Part shown: positions 10,063 through 19,095 of the stretch, piece by piece | Position numbering within the stretch: the first letter of the stretch is position 1 | Layout: each line of letters starts with the position of its first letter | From: a virus | DNA length: 64,000 bases | IMG/VR virus record: IMGVR_UViG_3300035034_000924 | Location: 21,399-85,398 of that record | Reading direction: 5' to 3' (one strand) | Translations under genes and position numbers: made by a program | The notes under the pieces: model-generated | What the model saw: the letters and a program-made list of their open reading frames with translations, nothing else | Databases searched by the model: none | Told to the model about the DNA's origin: nothing

Positions 10063-10593
10063 ATGGCTAGGCAAGTCACAGCAACGCTGAGTATTGGTTT
10101 TGGTAACGTAACCTCTGAGTCGGACGGCGCAGATACGTTAATCGCAGAAATAGATACCAGAGTGGACGGCCTGAATAAAGGCAAGCGGAGCTTCCTGCCG
10201 GGGGACGATGTATTCATTCTGGTATACAGAGGATCTAACGTAACAATTGATGATGCGATCATTAGTCTAGGTTCGATCAACTACAGGCCCGGCAACTCCC
10301 CACAGATCGTGGAACTAGAAGAGGATATAGTTTTTGCTAATGAATCCGACGCTAGCCTGACTCGTCCGATACTCAGCATCCAATCCGATCAATGGCTGGG
10401 TACGGACCTAGGTAATGTAGTCAAGACAGGGGAGTTGCAGGTCAGCCTATCGAACCCTCCGGTGAATAACTATGCGGGCGTAAACAGGGTAGGGTACACG
10501 GCCAATGCGGATGTGTATCAGCTATCAGGTACGCTTCTCAACGGCACCAGTGAATACGAGATTGTGGTTGTCTTTATCGGTACAGCGGTATAA
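10063..10593 (+). CDS. Putative tail protein
   Basis: 176 residues, ATG behind a GGGAG ribosome binding site. Unrecognised. The N-terminus (ATLSIGFGNVTSESDGAD) and the body look like an all-beta tail component. It starts 20 bases after the hub-like gene. Confidence 0.68.
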   Translation: MARQVTATLSIGFGNVTSESDGADTLIAEIDTRVDGLNKGKRSFLPGDDVFILVYRGSNVTIDDAIISLGSINYRPGNSPQIVELEEDIVFANESDASLTRPILSIQSDQWLGTDLGNVVKTGELQVSLSNPPVNNYAGVNRVGYTANADVYQLSGTLLNGTSEYEIVVVFIGTAV

Positions 10594-10595
10594 AC

Positions 10596-10922
10596 ATGGA
10601 AGCAGTAGATATCACTGTAGTCAGGGGGGTAGGTAGCAAGGAAGGCGAAGATATCTTCGAACCTATCTTAGCCACCGAAGGACTTGCACTGCAGAGAGGC
10701 AAAGCTGAGATAAACGAACGATCCCAGCCCATGTCCGAGAAAGAGATTACGCTGCCGTTCACGTCAGGTATAGAGGCGGGCCAGCTAATGCTCGTCACAG
10801 ACTCCCTACAAGGCGCTGTGTACGTCGGTAAGGTAACAGCTACCAGACATAGCGTAAGGATCAATCCGCCTGAGAGCGCCACTGTGGTGACTCTGGAGGT
10901 GCCTTTACTAGGCAGGTACTAG
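10596..10922 (+). CDS. Putative tail protein
   Basis: 108 residues, starts 2 bases after the previous stop. Unrecognised; beta-rich with no signal or membrane segment. The middle (EKEITLPFTSGIEAGQLMLV) resembles small virion proteins that bind a hub, but this is only a style resemblance. Confidence 0.68.
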   Translation: MEAVDITVVRGVGSKEGEDIFEPILATEGLALQRGKAEINERSQPMSEKEITLPFTSGIEAGQLMLVTDSLQGAVYVGKVTATRHSVRINPPESATVVTLEVPLLGRY

Positions 10923-11117
10923 ATGAACTTTGAAACAGGTGTAGTAACAGAGGTAAGCGACAGCCGTTATACGGTCAGGGTACGCTCAGAGACGCGGACG
11001 GTGGACAGGTCTGCATTCCCTGTAGACTTACCCGAAGGAACCAGTATCCTTATGCAAGGTGGCGCTATCGTAGGCCAGATCAGACAACAGCCTGCGGGCA
11101 AAAAATTCCAAGTATAG
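10923..11117 (+). CDS. Small OB-like tail protein
   Basis: 64 residues, begins immediately after the previous stop. The pattern (TGVVTEVSDSRYTVRVRSE ... GTSILMQGGAIVGQI) suggests a small five-strand OB-like barrel, as found in baseplate spike or hub-associated proteins. The fold call is inference. Confidence 0.65.
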   Translation: MNFETGVVTEVSDSRYTVRVRSETRTVDRSAFPVDLPEGTSILMQGGAIVGQIRQQPAGKKFQV

Positions 11118-11126
11118 GTAAAGACG

Positions 11127-11813
11127 ATGCCCATTTCTGATTTCTACAGAGGAAACACCAGAGACTTCACATTCAGTTTTTTGCAGCCGAACCCTTTGTA
11201 CACGGGCGAACCTCCTGCAGTAACTGTAACAGCTGTTAGCGAAGCCGTCTTCGATGACGTCACCTATCCGGTAGACATATCATCGTCCGGTGTAATAACA
11301 GAAAACTGGACACTAACTTTTGACAGTGCCACCGAATACGAAATCGTAGGCGATACAGCAGGCTTGGTAGGCCGGGGCAACATCAGCGTCGATGCGCACC
11401 CAGTAAACCCTGCCAAGGGGACTCCGTATTTCACACTACCCAAAGGCGGCTGGGACACGAAGAAGAAATTCGCTTCAGGAGACGCACTGGTATTCAGCAC
11501 CATAGTGCGGAATGTACCGGAAGACATAACAGATCTGGTCGTCACTTTGACTTTTATTGATGAAGACGATGGAACCGTAACTTTGCAAACGTCTGCAACG
11601 GCAGGGGACAGCGCGGGCGATAGCCCAGCGAACGGGATTATGAACCTACGTCTCAACTCAGGCGAATCAGCTCTGTTGGTTAAAGAGTCTTACAAATATG
11701 GATTCGAGCGAAGAACTCCTGACGGTGCGGATGAAGCCCTCGATATTGTCAGGACTATCGAAGAGGGGAAGGTCAAGATACTGACTCCTGCGAAAGCTGT
11801 AACAGCCAGCTAA
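11127..11813 (+). CDS. Virion protein sharing a domain with the 4489 product
   Basis: 228 residues. Residues about 60-135 match the C-terminal domain of the protein at 4489 in motif order (WTLTFDSATEYEIVG, GxPYFTL, GDALVFST). The C-terminal part (SYKYGFERRTPDG) is unrelated. Probably a tail accessory or baseplate protein. No enzymatic motif. A palindrome copy lies at 11584. Confidence 0.7.
   Translation: MPISDFYRGNTRDFTFSFLQPNPLYTGEPPAVTVTAVSEAVFDDVTYPVDISSSGVITENWTLTFDSATEYEIVGDTAGLVGRGNISVDAHPVNPAKGTPYFTLPKGGWDTKKKFASGDALVFSTIVRNVPEDITDLVVTLTFIDEDDGTVTLQTSATAGDSAGDSPANGIMNLRLNSGESALLVKESYKYGFERRTPDGADEALDIVRTIEEGKVKILTPAKAVTAS
11584..11597. repeat. 14-bp palindrome, 13/14 copy
   Basis: TGCAAACGTCTGCA in the coding sequence of the 228-residue virion protein (Leu-Gln-Thr-Ser-Ala). 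Confidence 0.7.
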
Positions 11814-11822
11814 GGCGACAAA

Positions 11823-12464
11823 GTGCCACAAGACTACATACAGGTTATAACGGACGAAGACTCAACGGGCGCTTACCTGCTGAACAGAGAGCAGCCCGTC
11901 GTATCTATTGCTGAAGAGAGCTTCGCAGCATTGCTATCGGAAGAACGCAATGAAGTCCTGTCCTCGCTAGGCGACAGTAACCAAGTGTCTTCCGTCTCTG
12001 AGACTATCCTTGTCACGCCGTTGGAAGTAGTAGATAATGCCGAAATATTGACAGGAGTTGAATATCTGTCAGTAGAGTTTGTAGAAGAGATTTACGAAGT
12101 CCACCTAGCGGATGCTTTTGTAGGAACGGGTGGCGGGGAAGCGGGAGAAGCCGAGCTTCCAAAAATCTCGGAACTTATACCTGATGGCCAGAACGCTGTA
12201 GTAGACAGTATTCCGGTCGAGCAGTTGAACGGAGTCAAGTGGCTAGTTACCTTGACAACCGCAGTCAACGACAAAAGGGTATTCGAAGTAAGCGCCTCAT
12301 GGAAGGGCACTGAAGCAAACTACACGGTGTACGGTATCAATGGAGATGCCATCGGATATAGCGTATCAGTGGATATTGCTATCGCCAGCAATAATATTGA
12401 GCTTGCCATATCGAACACTAACGGAAGTGCACTAACGGCAGACGTGGTTCGTATCTCGATGTAG
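11823..12464 (+). CDS. Putative tail appendage protein
   Basis: 213 residues from a GTG start. Very acidic N-terminal half, then a beta-rich C-terminal half (WLVTLTTAVNDKRVFEVSASW, IELAISNTNGSALTADVVRISM) resembling small fibre or fibre-associated domains that often precede long fibres. Family not recognised. Confidence 0.65.
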   Translation: MPQDYIQVITDEDSTGAYLLNREQPVVSIAEESFAALLSEERNEVLSSLGDSNQVSSVSETILVTPLEVVDNAEILTGVEYLSVEFVEEIYEVHLADAFVGTGGGEAGEAELPKISELIPDGQNAVVDSIPVEQLNGVKWLVTLTTAVNDKRVFEVSASWKGTEANYTVYGINGDAIGYSVSVDIAIASNNIELAISNTNGSALTADVVRISM

Positions 12465-12486
12465 CAGGCCGTACACAGGAAGGGTA

Positions 12487-12837
12487 ATGGCCAAGCAATT
12501 GTTCTCTGCCGAAGGCGGGTTCCGAATAGATGAAAATGGTGTCGCGTATATTACGGGCACAGGCGAACCCGACAACGCATACTCCAACCTAGCACCTAAA
12601 GGCAGTGTCTATACCGCAGACGATACTGGGCATGTCTATCGCAAGCACACAGTAGGCACAGGTACGGATAAGTGGCGCAGACTGTTAGACACGGAAGACA
12701 TCGCAGATCTGTCAGGCGCTCTACTGTTTTACTTCCGAAATGGCGATCTTAGCAAAATAGCTTTAACCAGAAATTCAGGCCTGCCGTTTACTTTCCGAGA
12801 CGGCAGCTCCGACCCCATTGACCTAGTAAGCGTGTAG
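12487..12837 (+). CDS. Putative fibre-associated protein
   Basis: 116 residues, ribosome binding site AGGAAGGG close to the ATG. Contains GSVYTADDTGHVYRK, typical of short fibre-region proteins that display a repeated beta element. It directly precedes the large fibre gene. Confidence 0.65.
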   Translation: MAKQLFSAEGGFRIDENGVAYITGTGEPDNAYSNLAPKGSVYTADDTGHVYRKHTVGTGTDKWRRLLDTEDIADLSGALLFYFRNGDLSKIALTRNSGLPFTFRDGSSDPIDLVSV

Positions 12838-12844
12838 GTGATCC

Positions 12845-15800
12845 ATGGCTGATAAGTACCCAATAAAAGCAGTAAGTGCTAGCGGAGACGCTACAGGCCT
12901 ATCTGAGTTTGAAGAAGGGGATGCGGTCCCTATTGATGCTGGAGGTACAGGCGCGGTAACTGCCGAAAGCGGGCTAGCTAACCTAGGGGGCGCTACCGAG
13001 AGCTTTGTTGATGCCGCCGTAGCCGCTGCAGTCGCTATGCTAGTGGGTTCTGCCCCGGCTGACCTAAACACTATCGAAGAGATTGCTAGTGCCTTGGGTA
13101 ATGACCCGGACATACTGACGAATTTTTTAAGCACAGCGAATGTCGTAAACAACCTGACGTCAAGCGACACCGAGGCACCGCTTAGTGCAGCGATGGGTAA
13201 GGCGTTAAAGGACCAGCTCGACACATTCAACCCGCTGCCTAACTTCACCACGAATGGCTCCTTCTCTACGTTGAATCCGACGCTGCTATTTCACGAGACA
13301 GACGCTACGACGGACAACGGCAAGTGGCGTATTGCGATAGACAACGAGCAATTCAACCTAGATGTAGTCAGTGATGATGGATTCACTTCCGAGTACTTTT
13401 TGCGGGCCGAAAGATCTTCTGCGAACGTAACGGACGTCACGACTAACGGAGAATGGTACTTCAACGAAGACATCACGGCCTTGTCCAACATCTCTGCTTC
13501 GTCTCTGGAAATTACCAACCTTGCGCTATTCAAGAGCACTGTCCAACTGGACGAGAACGCCTACGGTACTATGGTGGGTAGTAGCACTGCAGGTTTTGTT
13601 ATCGAGGGCGCGGGTAGTGTCACCGACTTCGTTCTACGAAACTCCCTTAGCCAAGACGTGTTATGGGTGCCGGAAGGCGGGCTGCAGATAAACGTTAAGT
13701 CAGATATCTTCTCAGAAGGTTCCGTGATATTCGGTGACGTGTTCAACACCTATGCGACCTTCGAAGGGGACGGCATAGAAGGCGTTCTGCTACAAGGTTT
13801 CGGTGACACCAATGACTTCATGGTCAGGAACCGATCCGGGGTAGACACTCTTTGGCTGGATTCAGACACTACAGAGTTCACCTTTGCTGGGGACCTATCA
13901 TTTTCCGCCATGAACCTTAAAGTAGGCGGGGTCAGTGTTTTATCTTCCTCTAGTTCCGAGGCGTCATTCTTCTCTGGTGTTCTAGAGGTTACGCCCACGA
14001 GCGTACAGATAAATGAAGGCGTTGGCCTAGACTTCTACAATGGTAACGGCGTGATTGAGTGGTCTGATGCCTTTGATACCTATGGCAGTATCTCTGGCGG
14101 CAGCGCCGGCATGGTTATTCAAGGCTTTGGTTTCTTGGGTGACATTATCCTTAGGAACTCTGCAGCAACCGACGTAATGTTAGTACCTACCGGAACTACT
14201 GACGTTGAGTTCAAAGGCGATGTATATCTGGAAAGTGCGTTATACCATGATAGCGCTGAGGCCATCGTCTACGGTAATGGCAACGAGGTATATCGAGTAA
14301 ACAACTCGGGTCTGGTAATTACCAGCCAGATCCAATTAAACGATAGCAGGTTTATAAGGTTTGAGAACCAAGATGGATTCACTATAAGCGGCTACATTGG
14401 TCTGATTAACGCGTCTAATGAGCTAGCCATACAGCACGACACGGAACTGTCAGTGACTATAGGAGCAGCCGAGACTTTTACAGTAAACGGCAGTCTGGTG
14501 ACTTCGCAAGTAGATGTTTCTATTGATACAGGGGATTTGTACCTCAATAGCCCTGACGGGCACATATGGTTTACTGAAACCGACGCAGCGGCAGATAACG
14601 GAAAATGGGACTTCAGATACTATGGCGGGAAATTCGAATTTAGGACAGTAAACGATGCTGTTACTGGTGCTAGCACCATTATGGATGTTAGCCGCACGGG
14701 TATCGGCGTAGACCTGATAAGCTTTTTTGCTGAAACTACTTTCTCTGACCATATTACGCTTGGTAATAATAAAGCCATCTTCATTAAAAATTCAGAATCT
14801 CAAAGCTACCCAGTTATCCAAAGGTTTGGCGACGAGGTCTACATAGACTCCTACGGCAACTCTGCCGGTAATGGTGCGATTATACTTAGGACAAGAAATG
14901 GGTCAGGCGCTGTGGCAACTGCCTTGCAGCTAAATGCAGAGAGTCAACAAGCCTTTTTTGGTGGAATTATATCTTCCTCAATCAACAACGCTGGAGCGGT
15001 AACCTTAGGTGCAGCATCCGACATCCAGCCGGGTATGAGAATATTCAATGCAGCTACGAACTTTTACATGGGGCTAAACACTAGCGCAGGTACTGCGTTT
15101 TCGGGCTCTACTGCCAATTACGCTTATGTTGGGACTAGTTCTAACGGTTTAGAGTTTGCCACAGCAAATGTGGTCCGTGCAAAGTTCGACACTTTAGCTA
15201 GGCTGCACCTCTTTACTGAACTTAGTTTAGACTCGAATAAAGTTATTGCCCTTGAGGGGCAAGGCTCGGACACGTACTTCTATGGTGCAGGCACAAACAA
15301 CATCTATTTTGTTACGGGTGGTGCAAACGTACTTCGTCTTGATAATAACCAAGACATCGCAGCGTATGGCCGGATTACTATACCCCATACTGACGGATAC
15401 TATTTCGGTAACGGGTATATTGGCGAGCCAGACGTTAACTGGGGTTGGTTACTTAAACCAGATACCGCATCAGGGGGCGCAGCCAACGGAGGTATCCTAA
15501 ATACAGCTGGTGTAGCCATAATGCTATTTTATGACGCTAATAAAAGCGTCACTCTCAGTACCAGCAGCACATTACACTCCGGCTTTAGGGTTGATAATGG
15601 CACAAATCTGCTCTGCGAGATCTTAGGCTTTTCAGGTGCAAACGACAGCGGGGGTGTCAGGCTGTATTCTGGCGGGGTTCCTCGAACCGATTTGTACTCT
15701 GACCAACCTTCTTACTTCTACCACGGTATTAGAATCCCTGTCACATCTAAGGTGTTTCTGGATAGTGACGCTGGGATGGATTCCTATATTTACGCTTCTG

Positions 15801-16921
15801 GTAATGACCAAATAGACATAGTGGCTGGCGGCATTGTTAAGTCAAGGTGGTCCTCGGGAATCAGCACTATTTATGGCTACACCCAATTCAACAGATCGGC
15901 TGGCGTCAACGACGCTCAGATAGAGCTATTCGGCGGGGATGCCGATAGCGGCGCGGCGCTGACGTTTCACAGAACGAGTGTTAAGATCTGGTATCTAGGT
16001 ATGCGAGGGGACTCCGCAGCGTTTACCCTCAGAAACGATAGTGCAGGTGGCAGTTTAGTTTTTGGTGTAAACAGTGCAGGTTCTTTTGATTTCCATACTG
16101 GCGTTAAACTTAGTGACGGGGTGCCAACAACTTCCGGTGACCTTGCCATGGGTAACTCCTATGTTTCCTCCTCTATACGTATCGGTTCGTTCGGCTCTTA
16201 CATAGGCCGGGACGCGGGCACTGGTGCTATCCGCTACCGCTCAGCACAGAACTCCCACCACTTCACTGGTACAAATGTAATATTGGACGAACATTTAATA
16301 GTACAGGGCGGGAAGTTCATTTACTTGGACGGAGGAAGCGATACATACATAAGCCAGCTTAGTGGCAATGAAACCAGCGTAGTTTCTGGCGGGACAGAGG
16401 GGCTTAGGGTGGGAAACAACTTCACCTATACAAGAAACTTCCGGCCTTTCGTTAATAATCTGTATGCCATGGGTGATGCTTCCTTCGCGTGGACGGTAGT
16501 TTACGCAACTAACGGAGCCATACAGCCTTCCGACCTGCGCCTAAAGAACGTAACTAAAAGGTTAACGCCAGAGGAAGCACTTTCCTTTGTCAGAGACACA
16601 GAGTCGATAGAGTACTACTGGAAGGACGATGCAAGTAAGGTGTATAGGCACGGTTTCGGTGCGCAGGAAATCTACGTCTTGCTTAAAAAGCACGGTATGA
16701 ACCCCGACAAAAACGGCCTAGTAAGCCACGATGTATCGTCAGACAAGTGGTCCATGGGCTACTCGGAAATGGTGTCTATAAATTCTGCAGCTATCCGAGG
16801 AGTGGCTTCTATGGTTGACAAAGTGGTGGTGTCTATCGGTTCGCATAACAAAAAAATAAAAGCTCTGGAAGAAAAAGTCGATACGTTAGAAGAAGAAGTT
16901 CGTATACTTAAGGCGGCGTAA
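12845..16921 (+). CDS. Tail fibre with C-terminal S74-type chaperone
   Basis: 1,358 residues. The N-terminal part has the AAM-GKALKD motif common in phage fibre attachment regions. A long Gly/Ser/Asn-rich central shaft follows, with recurrent LYLNSPDGHIW- and YFYGAGTNNIYF-like beta repeats. The last 130 residues are a peptidase S74 intramolecular chaperone: PSDLRLKN gives the Ser1229/Lys1234 dyad, and a terminal coiled coil (KKIKALEEKVDTLEEEV) follows. In this family the domain trimerises the fibre and then cleaves itself off. Receptor-binding function is inferred. Confidence 0.9.
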   Translation: MADKYPIKAVSASGDATGLSEFEEGDAVPIDAGGTGAVTAESGLANLGGATESFVDAAVAAAVAMLVGSAPADLNTIEEIASALGNDPDILTNFLSTANVVNNLTSSDTEAPLSAAMGKALKDQLDTFNPLPNFTTNGSFSTLNPTLLFHETDATTDNGKWRIAIDNEQFNLDVVSDDGFTSEYFLRAERSSANVTDVTTNGEWYFNEDITALSNISASSLEITNLALFKSTVQLDENAYGTMVGSSTAGFVIEGAGSVTDFVLRNSLSQDVLWVPEGGLQINVKSDIFSEGSVIFGDVFNTYATFEGDGIEGVLLQGFGDTNDFMVRNRSGVDTLWLDSDTTEFTFAGDLSFSAMNLKVGGVSVLSSSSSEASFFSGVLEVTPTSVQINEGVGLDFYNGNGVIEWSDAFDTYGSISGGSAGMVIQGFGFLGDIILRNSAATDVMLVPTGTTDVEFKGDVYLESALYHDSAEAIVYGNGNEVYRVNNSGLVITSQIQLNDSRFIRFENQDGFTISGYIGLINASNELAIQHDTELSVTIGAAETFTVNGSLVTSQVDVSIDTGDLYLNSPDGHIWFTETDAAADNGKWDFRYYGGKFEFRTVNDAVTGASTIMDVSRTGIGVDLISFFAETTFSDHITLGNNKAIFIKNSESQSYPVIQRFGDEVYIDSYGNSAGNGAIILRTRNGSGAVATALQLNAESQQAFFGGIISSSINNAGAVTLGAASDIQPGMRIFNAATNFYMGLNTSAGTAFSGSTANYAYVGTSSNGLEFATANVVRAKFDTLARLHLFTELSLDSNKVIALEGQGSDTYFYGAGTNNIYFVTGGANVLRLDNNQDIAAYGRITIPHTDGYYFGNGYIGEPDVNWGWLLKPDTASGGAANGGILNTAGVAIMLFYDANKSVTLSTSSTLHSGFRVDNGTNLLCEILGFSGANDSGGVRLYSGGVPRTDLYSDQPSYFYHGIRIPVTSKVFLDSDAGMDSYIYASGNDQIDIVAGGIVKSRWSSGISTIYGYTQFNRSAGVNDAQIELFGGDADSGAALTFHRTSVKIWYLGMRGDSAAFTLRNDSAGGSLVFGVNSAGSFDFHTGVKLSDGVPTTSGDLAMGNSYVSSSIRIGSFGSYIGRDAGTGAIRYRSAQNSHHFTGTNVILDEHLIVQGGKFIYLDGGSDTYISQLSGNETSVVSGGTEGLRVGNNFTYTRNFRPFVNNLYAMGDASFAWTVVYATNGAIQPSDLRLKNVTKRLTPEEALSFVRDTESIEYYWKDDASKVYRHGFGAQEIYVLLKKHGMNPDKNGLVSHDVSSDKWSMGYSEMVSINSAAIRGVASMVDKVVVSIGSHNKKIKALEEKVDTLEEEVRILKAA

Positions 16922-17490
16922 TGGAGATTAACTTAGGCACCCTCTTTAAACAGATTGGACCCGTCGCTGCGGTACTACTGGGCATGCTGTTCATGTACTT
17001 TAACCCGACGCAAGAAAGCCAGTTCAATGAAAATCTGATAAGCAGGCTGAGCAACGCAGAGAATAAAGCGGATCAATGCTTGAACGAAAGCATAGTAATA
17101 AAAAACCAGCTGAAGGATATGCAGTTCCGGTTCACTATCATGCGCGGGTCACAGGAATCACTACCATGGCCTAGCTGGATGAAAGACGGCAGCGGTAAGG
17201 TCCTGTTTGCTAACAGCGCCTACGAAAAAACTTACTTAAAACCTTTGGGGTACGAGTTAAGTGACTACGTAGGATTCAGGGACGAAGCTGTGTTTTCCGA
17301 TATTACTGCACAGTCGTTCAGGGCCAACGACCTGCTAGTGTTCGAGTCAGGGATTATCATTGAGGTCACTGAAATGGTGGACTCTCCGGGGGGAGAAGCC
17401 CAGCCAGTACAGGTCTACAAGTACCCCATTAAGGTAAGAGACGTGGTTGTAGCAGTAGGCGGGATGACCATACCAGCGAAGGTTCTATAG
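16921..17490 (+). CDS. Membrane-anchored PAS-like protein
   Basis: 189 residues, start overlaps the fibre stop by one base. One N-terminal membrane segment (PVAAVLLGMLFMYF) is followed by a short coiled-coil linker (about 30-65). Residues about 80-185 have the order of a PAS domain: WMKDGSGKVLFANSAYEK, then QSFRANDLLVFESG, then a beta strand pair ending VVVAVGG. PAS domains sense small molecules, light or redox state or mediate protein contacts. Located at the start of the lysis region, facing the periplasm or the cytoplasm depending on topology. No kinase or output domain. Confidence 0.65.
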   Translation: MEINLGTLFKQIGPVAAVLLGMLFMYFNPTQESQFNENLISRLSNAENKADQCLNESIVIKNQLKDMQFRFTIMRGSQESLPWPSWMKDGSGKVLFANSAYEKTYLKPLGYELSDYVGFRDEAVFSDITAQSFRANDLLVFESGIIIEVTEMVDSPGGEAQPVQVYKYPIKVRDVVVAVGGMTIPAKVL

Positions 17491-17492
17491 TT

Positions 17493-17810
17493 ATGATGGG
17501 AATGTGGCCAGTTGAGCAAGCGATTTGGGTAATTGCAAACGTTTGCATAGGTGTATCGTACACTTTGGTGTTGGCCCACTACAGCATCCACACTGTACCT
17601 ATCTTACTAAACCAAGGTTTCGTATATTTTTGCGGGATGGGACACTTCGGTATGGTCATATGGATGGCGCTACTACCACATAACTACCTCGTGTTTCTGA
17701 CGGTTTGTATCTTGGACAGTATGACTGCATTAGTCAGTGTAGCTTCTGCGTGGTACGCTTGGCGAAGACGAGAACGAAAAGGGGAAGCCAATGCTGTGCA
17801 TAGAAATTAA
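17493..17810 (+). CDS. Small membrane protein (holin-like candidate)
   Basis: 105 residues with about three hydrophobic segments (residues 8-30, 37-58 and 65-90) and a basic C-terminus (RRRERKGEA). Two ATGs occur at 17493 and 17496. Size, topology and position between PAS protein and lysis genes fit a holin or holin regulator, but a second holin-like candidate lies at 19568. It overlaps the next gene by 20 bases. Confidence 0.6.
   Translation: MMGMWPVEQAIWVIANVCIGVSYTLVLAHYSIHTVPILLNQGFVYFCGMGHFGMVIWMALLPHNYLVFLTVCILDSMTALVSVASAWYAWRRRERKGEANAVHRN
17534..17547. repeat. 14-bp palindrome, exact copy
   Basis: TGCAAACGTTTGCA inside the small membrane protein gene, read as Ile-Ala-Asn-Val-Cys-Ile. 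Confidence 0.85.
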
Positions 17811-18192
17811 ATCGAAACGTAAGATCTTTGGTAACAACGGTATTGCATGGCTTTGGCCTTTCATATTCGTCTGGGGGAGTCACCCGCAATACATTCGGGT
17901 AAGAGAGAACGAGACGGGCCACAACCTTCAAGCACCAGAGACGTGGGTAATAGGGTTCCCGTTCGCGGCATACGCAACCTATGTGCTGGATTACCCCATA
18001 TGGTGGATGTTTTTGTTGACCTACTGCTCGTTTGCTATAATCTACGGGATCATGTCTTTAGTGGCTAAACTGCAGGGCGGGGACAGCTACATAGATAACG
18101 TAATGGAACAGGATTCTAGGCAGTGGGACGATGGCAACCTAGGCAGACGTCCTAGGTTCTACTGGCTCAAACTTTTATTTAGAGGAAAATAG
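17791..18192 (+). CDS. Membrane protein of unknown function
   Basis: 133 residues with two strong hydrophobic segments (about 60-78 and 80-98) flanked by charged termini. A GGGGAAG ribosome binding site precedes the ATG, which lies inside the end of the upstream gene. Unrecognised; could act in lysis timing or superinfection exclusion. Confidence 0.62.
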   Translation: MLCIEIKSKRKIFGNNGIAWLWPFIFVWGSHPQYIRVRENETGHNLQAPETWVIGFPFAAYATYVLDYPIWWMFLLTYCSFAIIYGIMSLVAKLQGGDSYIDNVMEQDSRQWDDGNLGRRPRFYWLKLLFRGK

Positions 18193-18193
18193 C

Positions 18194-18532
18194 ATGGACA
18201 ACTATCCTAAACTCAAGCAAGCGGGTAACGCGACACTGAGTAAAGTACCGGAAAGTAAGCGCCTCCGTAGCGGGGAAGTACGTGACCCTGAGACAAAAGA
18301 GATACTACAAAAAGCGGAGTACGATATTATACCTGCCCGAGTGGTACTCTCAGTCCCTGCTATCGCAGACGACGGCTCTGTCACTACCAAAGAGCATCCT
18401 GTTGACGAAGGTAGGCTTCGTGCTGAACTAACAAGGATTGCTTCCCAGATCGAAGCTTTAAACGCCCAGAAGGCATCCCACGAACTAATGCTGGCCGACA
18501 TCGCTGCCTTAGAAGAAGAACAACCAGAGTAA
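18194..18532 (+). CDS. Hypothetical coiled-coil protein
   Basis: 112 residues. Basic N-terminus, a short beta region (YDIIPARVVLSVPAI), and a C-terminal helix (RLRAELTRIASQIEALNAQKASHELM) that looks like a coiled coil. No family recognised. It starts two bases after the previous gene. Confidence 0.62.
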   Translation: MDNYPKLKQAGNATLSKVPESKRLRSGEVRDPETKEILQKAEYDIIPARVVLSVPAIADDGSVTTKEHPVDEGRLRAELTRIASQIEALNAQKASHELMLADIAALEEEQPE

Positions 18533-18560
18533 TACAACCACGGTGTACTAGGAGAAATAC

Positions 18561-18944
18561 ATGAAACGAGTGATGTTAAAGAAGTTCCCTTCAGGGAGAG
18601 AGAACGATGACTACAAAGCCCTGATGATAAGCATACTGCAATTCCCTAAAAACGGGGAAAAGACAGACGTTGCTGAGATGCGGAAGGTCATACCTATTAT
18701 CGACAAGTTCGAGGCTATTAAATCAGTACCTATCCAAGGTACGAAGATCGACCTTGAAGATGCCGAGTGGGAAGAACTCAAAGAGCGGGTAAAACCGGAC
18801 TGCAAGTTCCCTTTCCCTAACAACAACAGGGAGCTGCTGAAGTTCATCGAGGCAATCGAAGACGCTGAAGAACTCGAAGTCAAGAAGACCGAAGTGAAAG
18901 GCGCAGCCAGAAGCAAGCGACCAAAGCCCGAACCCAAGAAGTAG
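18561..18944 (+). CDS. Hypothetical protein
   Basis: 127 residues with an AGGAG ribosome binding site. Lys/Glu-rich, ends in a basic Pro/Lys tail (RSKRPKPEPKK). Possibly a partner or regulator protein; nothing specific can be said. Confidence 0.6.
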   Translation: MKRVMLKKFPSGRENDDYKALMISILQFPKNGEKTDVAEMRKVIPIIDKFEAIKSVPIQGTKIDLEDAEWEELKERVKPDCKFPFPNNNRELLKFIEAIEDAEELEVKKTEVKGAARSKRPKPEPKK

Positions 18945-19095
18945 CCTGTTCGAACTTACCTTGCCCTTCCCTCTGCGGTTAGGTAAGATGGGAGCTGTTC
19001 AGTTGGTAGCTGGACTCTTTCATGCGAAGCGAACCCAAGTCCTGTCCTTTACGCCAACCAAGGGGCGGGGCTTGGCAAGCTACTAGGAGGCGACA
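18945..19095 (+). other. Structured 151-bp gap, weakly tRNA-like
   Basis: Non-coding gap before the DUF5675 gene. It contains a hairpin with arms CTTACCT and AGGTAAG (18957 onward), an AGTTGGTAG D-loop-like string, a GGACT/AGTCC pair, and a CCAAG/CTTGG hairpin at the 3' side. A 74-base stretch from GTAAG to GCCA has tRNA-like length and a partial acceptor pairing, but no normal anticodon arm or T-arm. Either an untranslated structured leader or a decayed tRNA; function unknown. Confidence 0.35.

Noticed and set aside
14934-14950. Palindrome copy in the fibre gene gap between 11584 and 17534
   Set aside because: TGCAGCTAAATGCA shares only the outer four bases on each side; most central positions differ.
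18966-19064. Functional tRNA gene
   Set aside because: The D-loop-like and CCA strings are present but anticodon and T-arm pairings fail, so I only list it as a structured gap.
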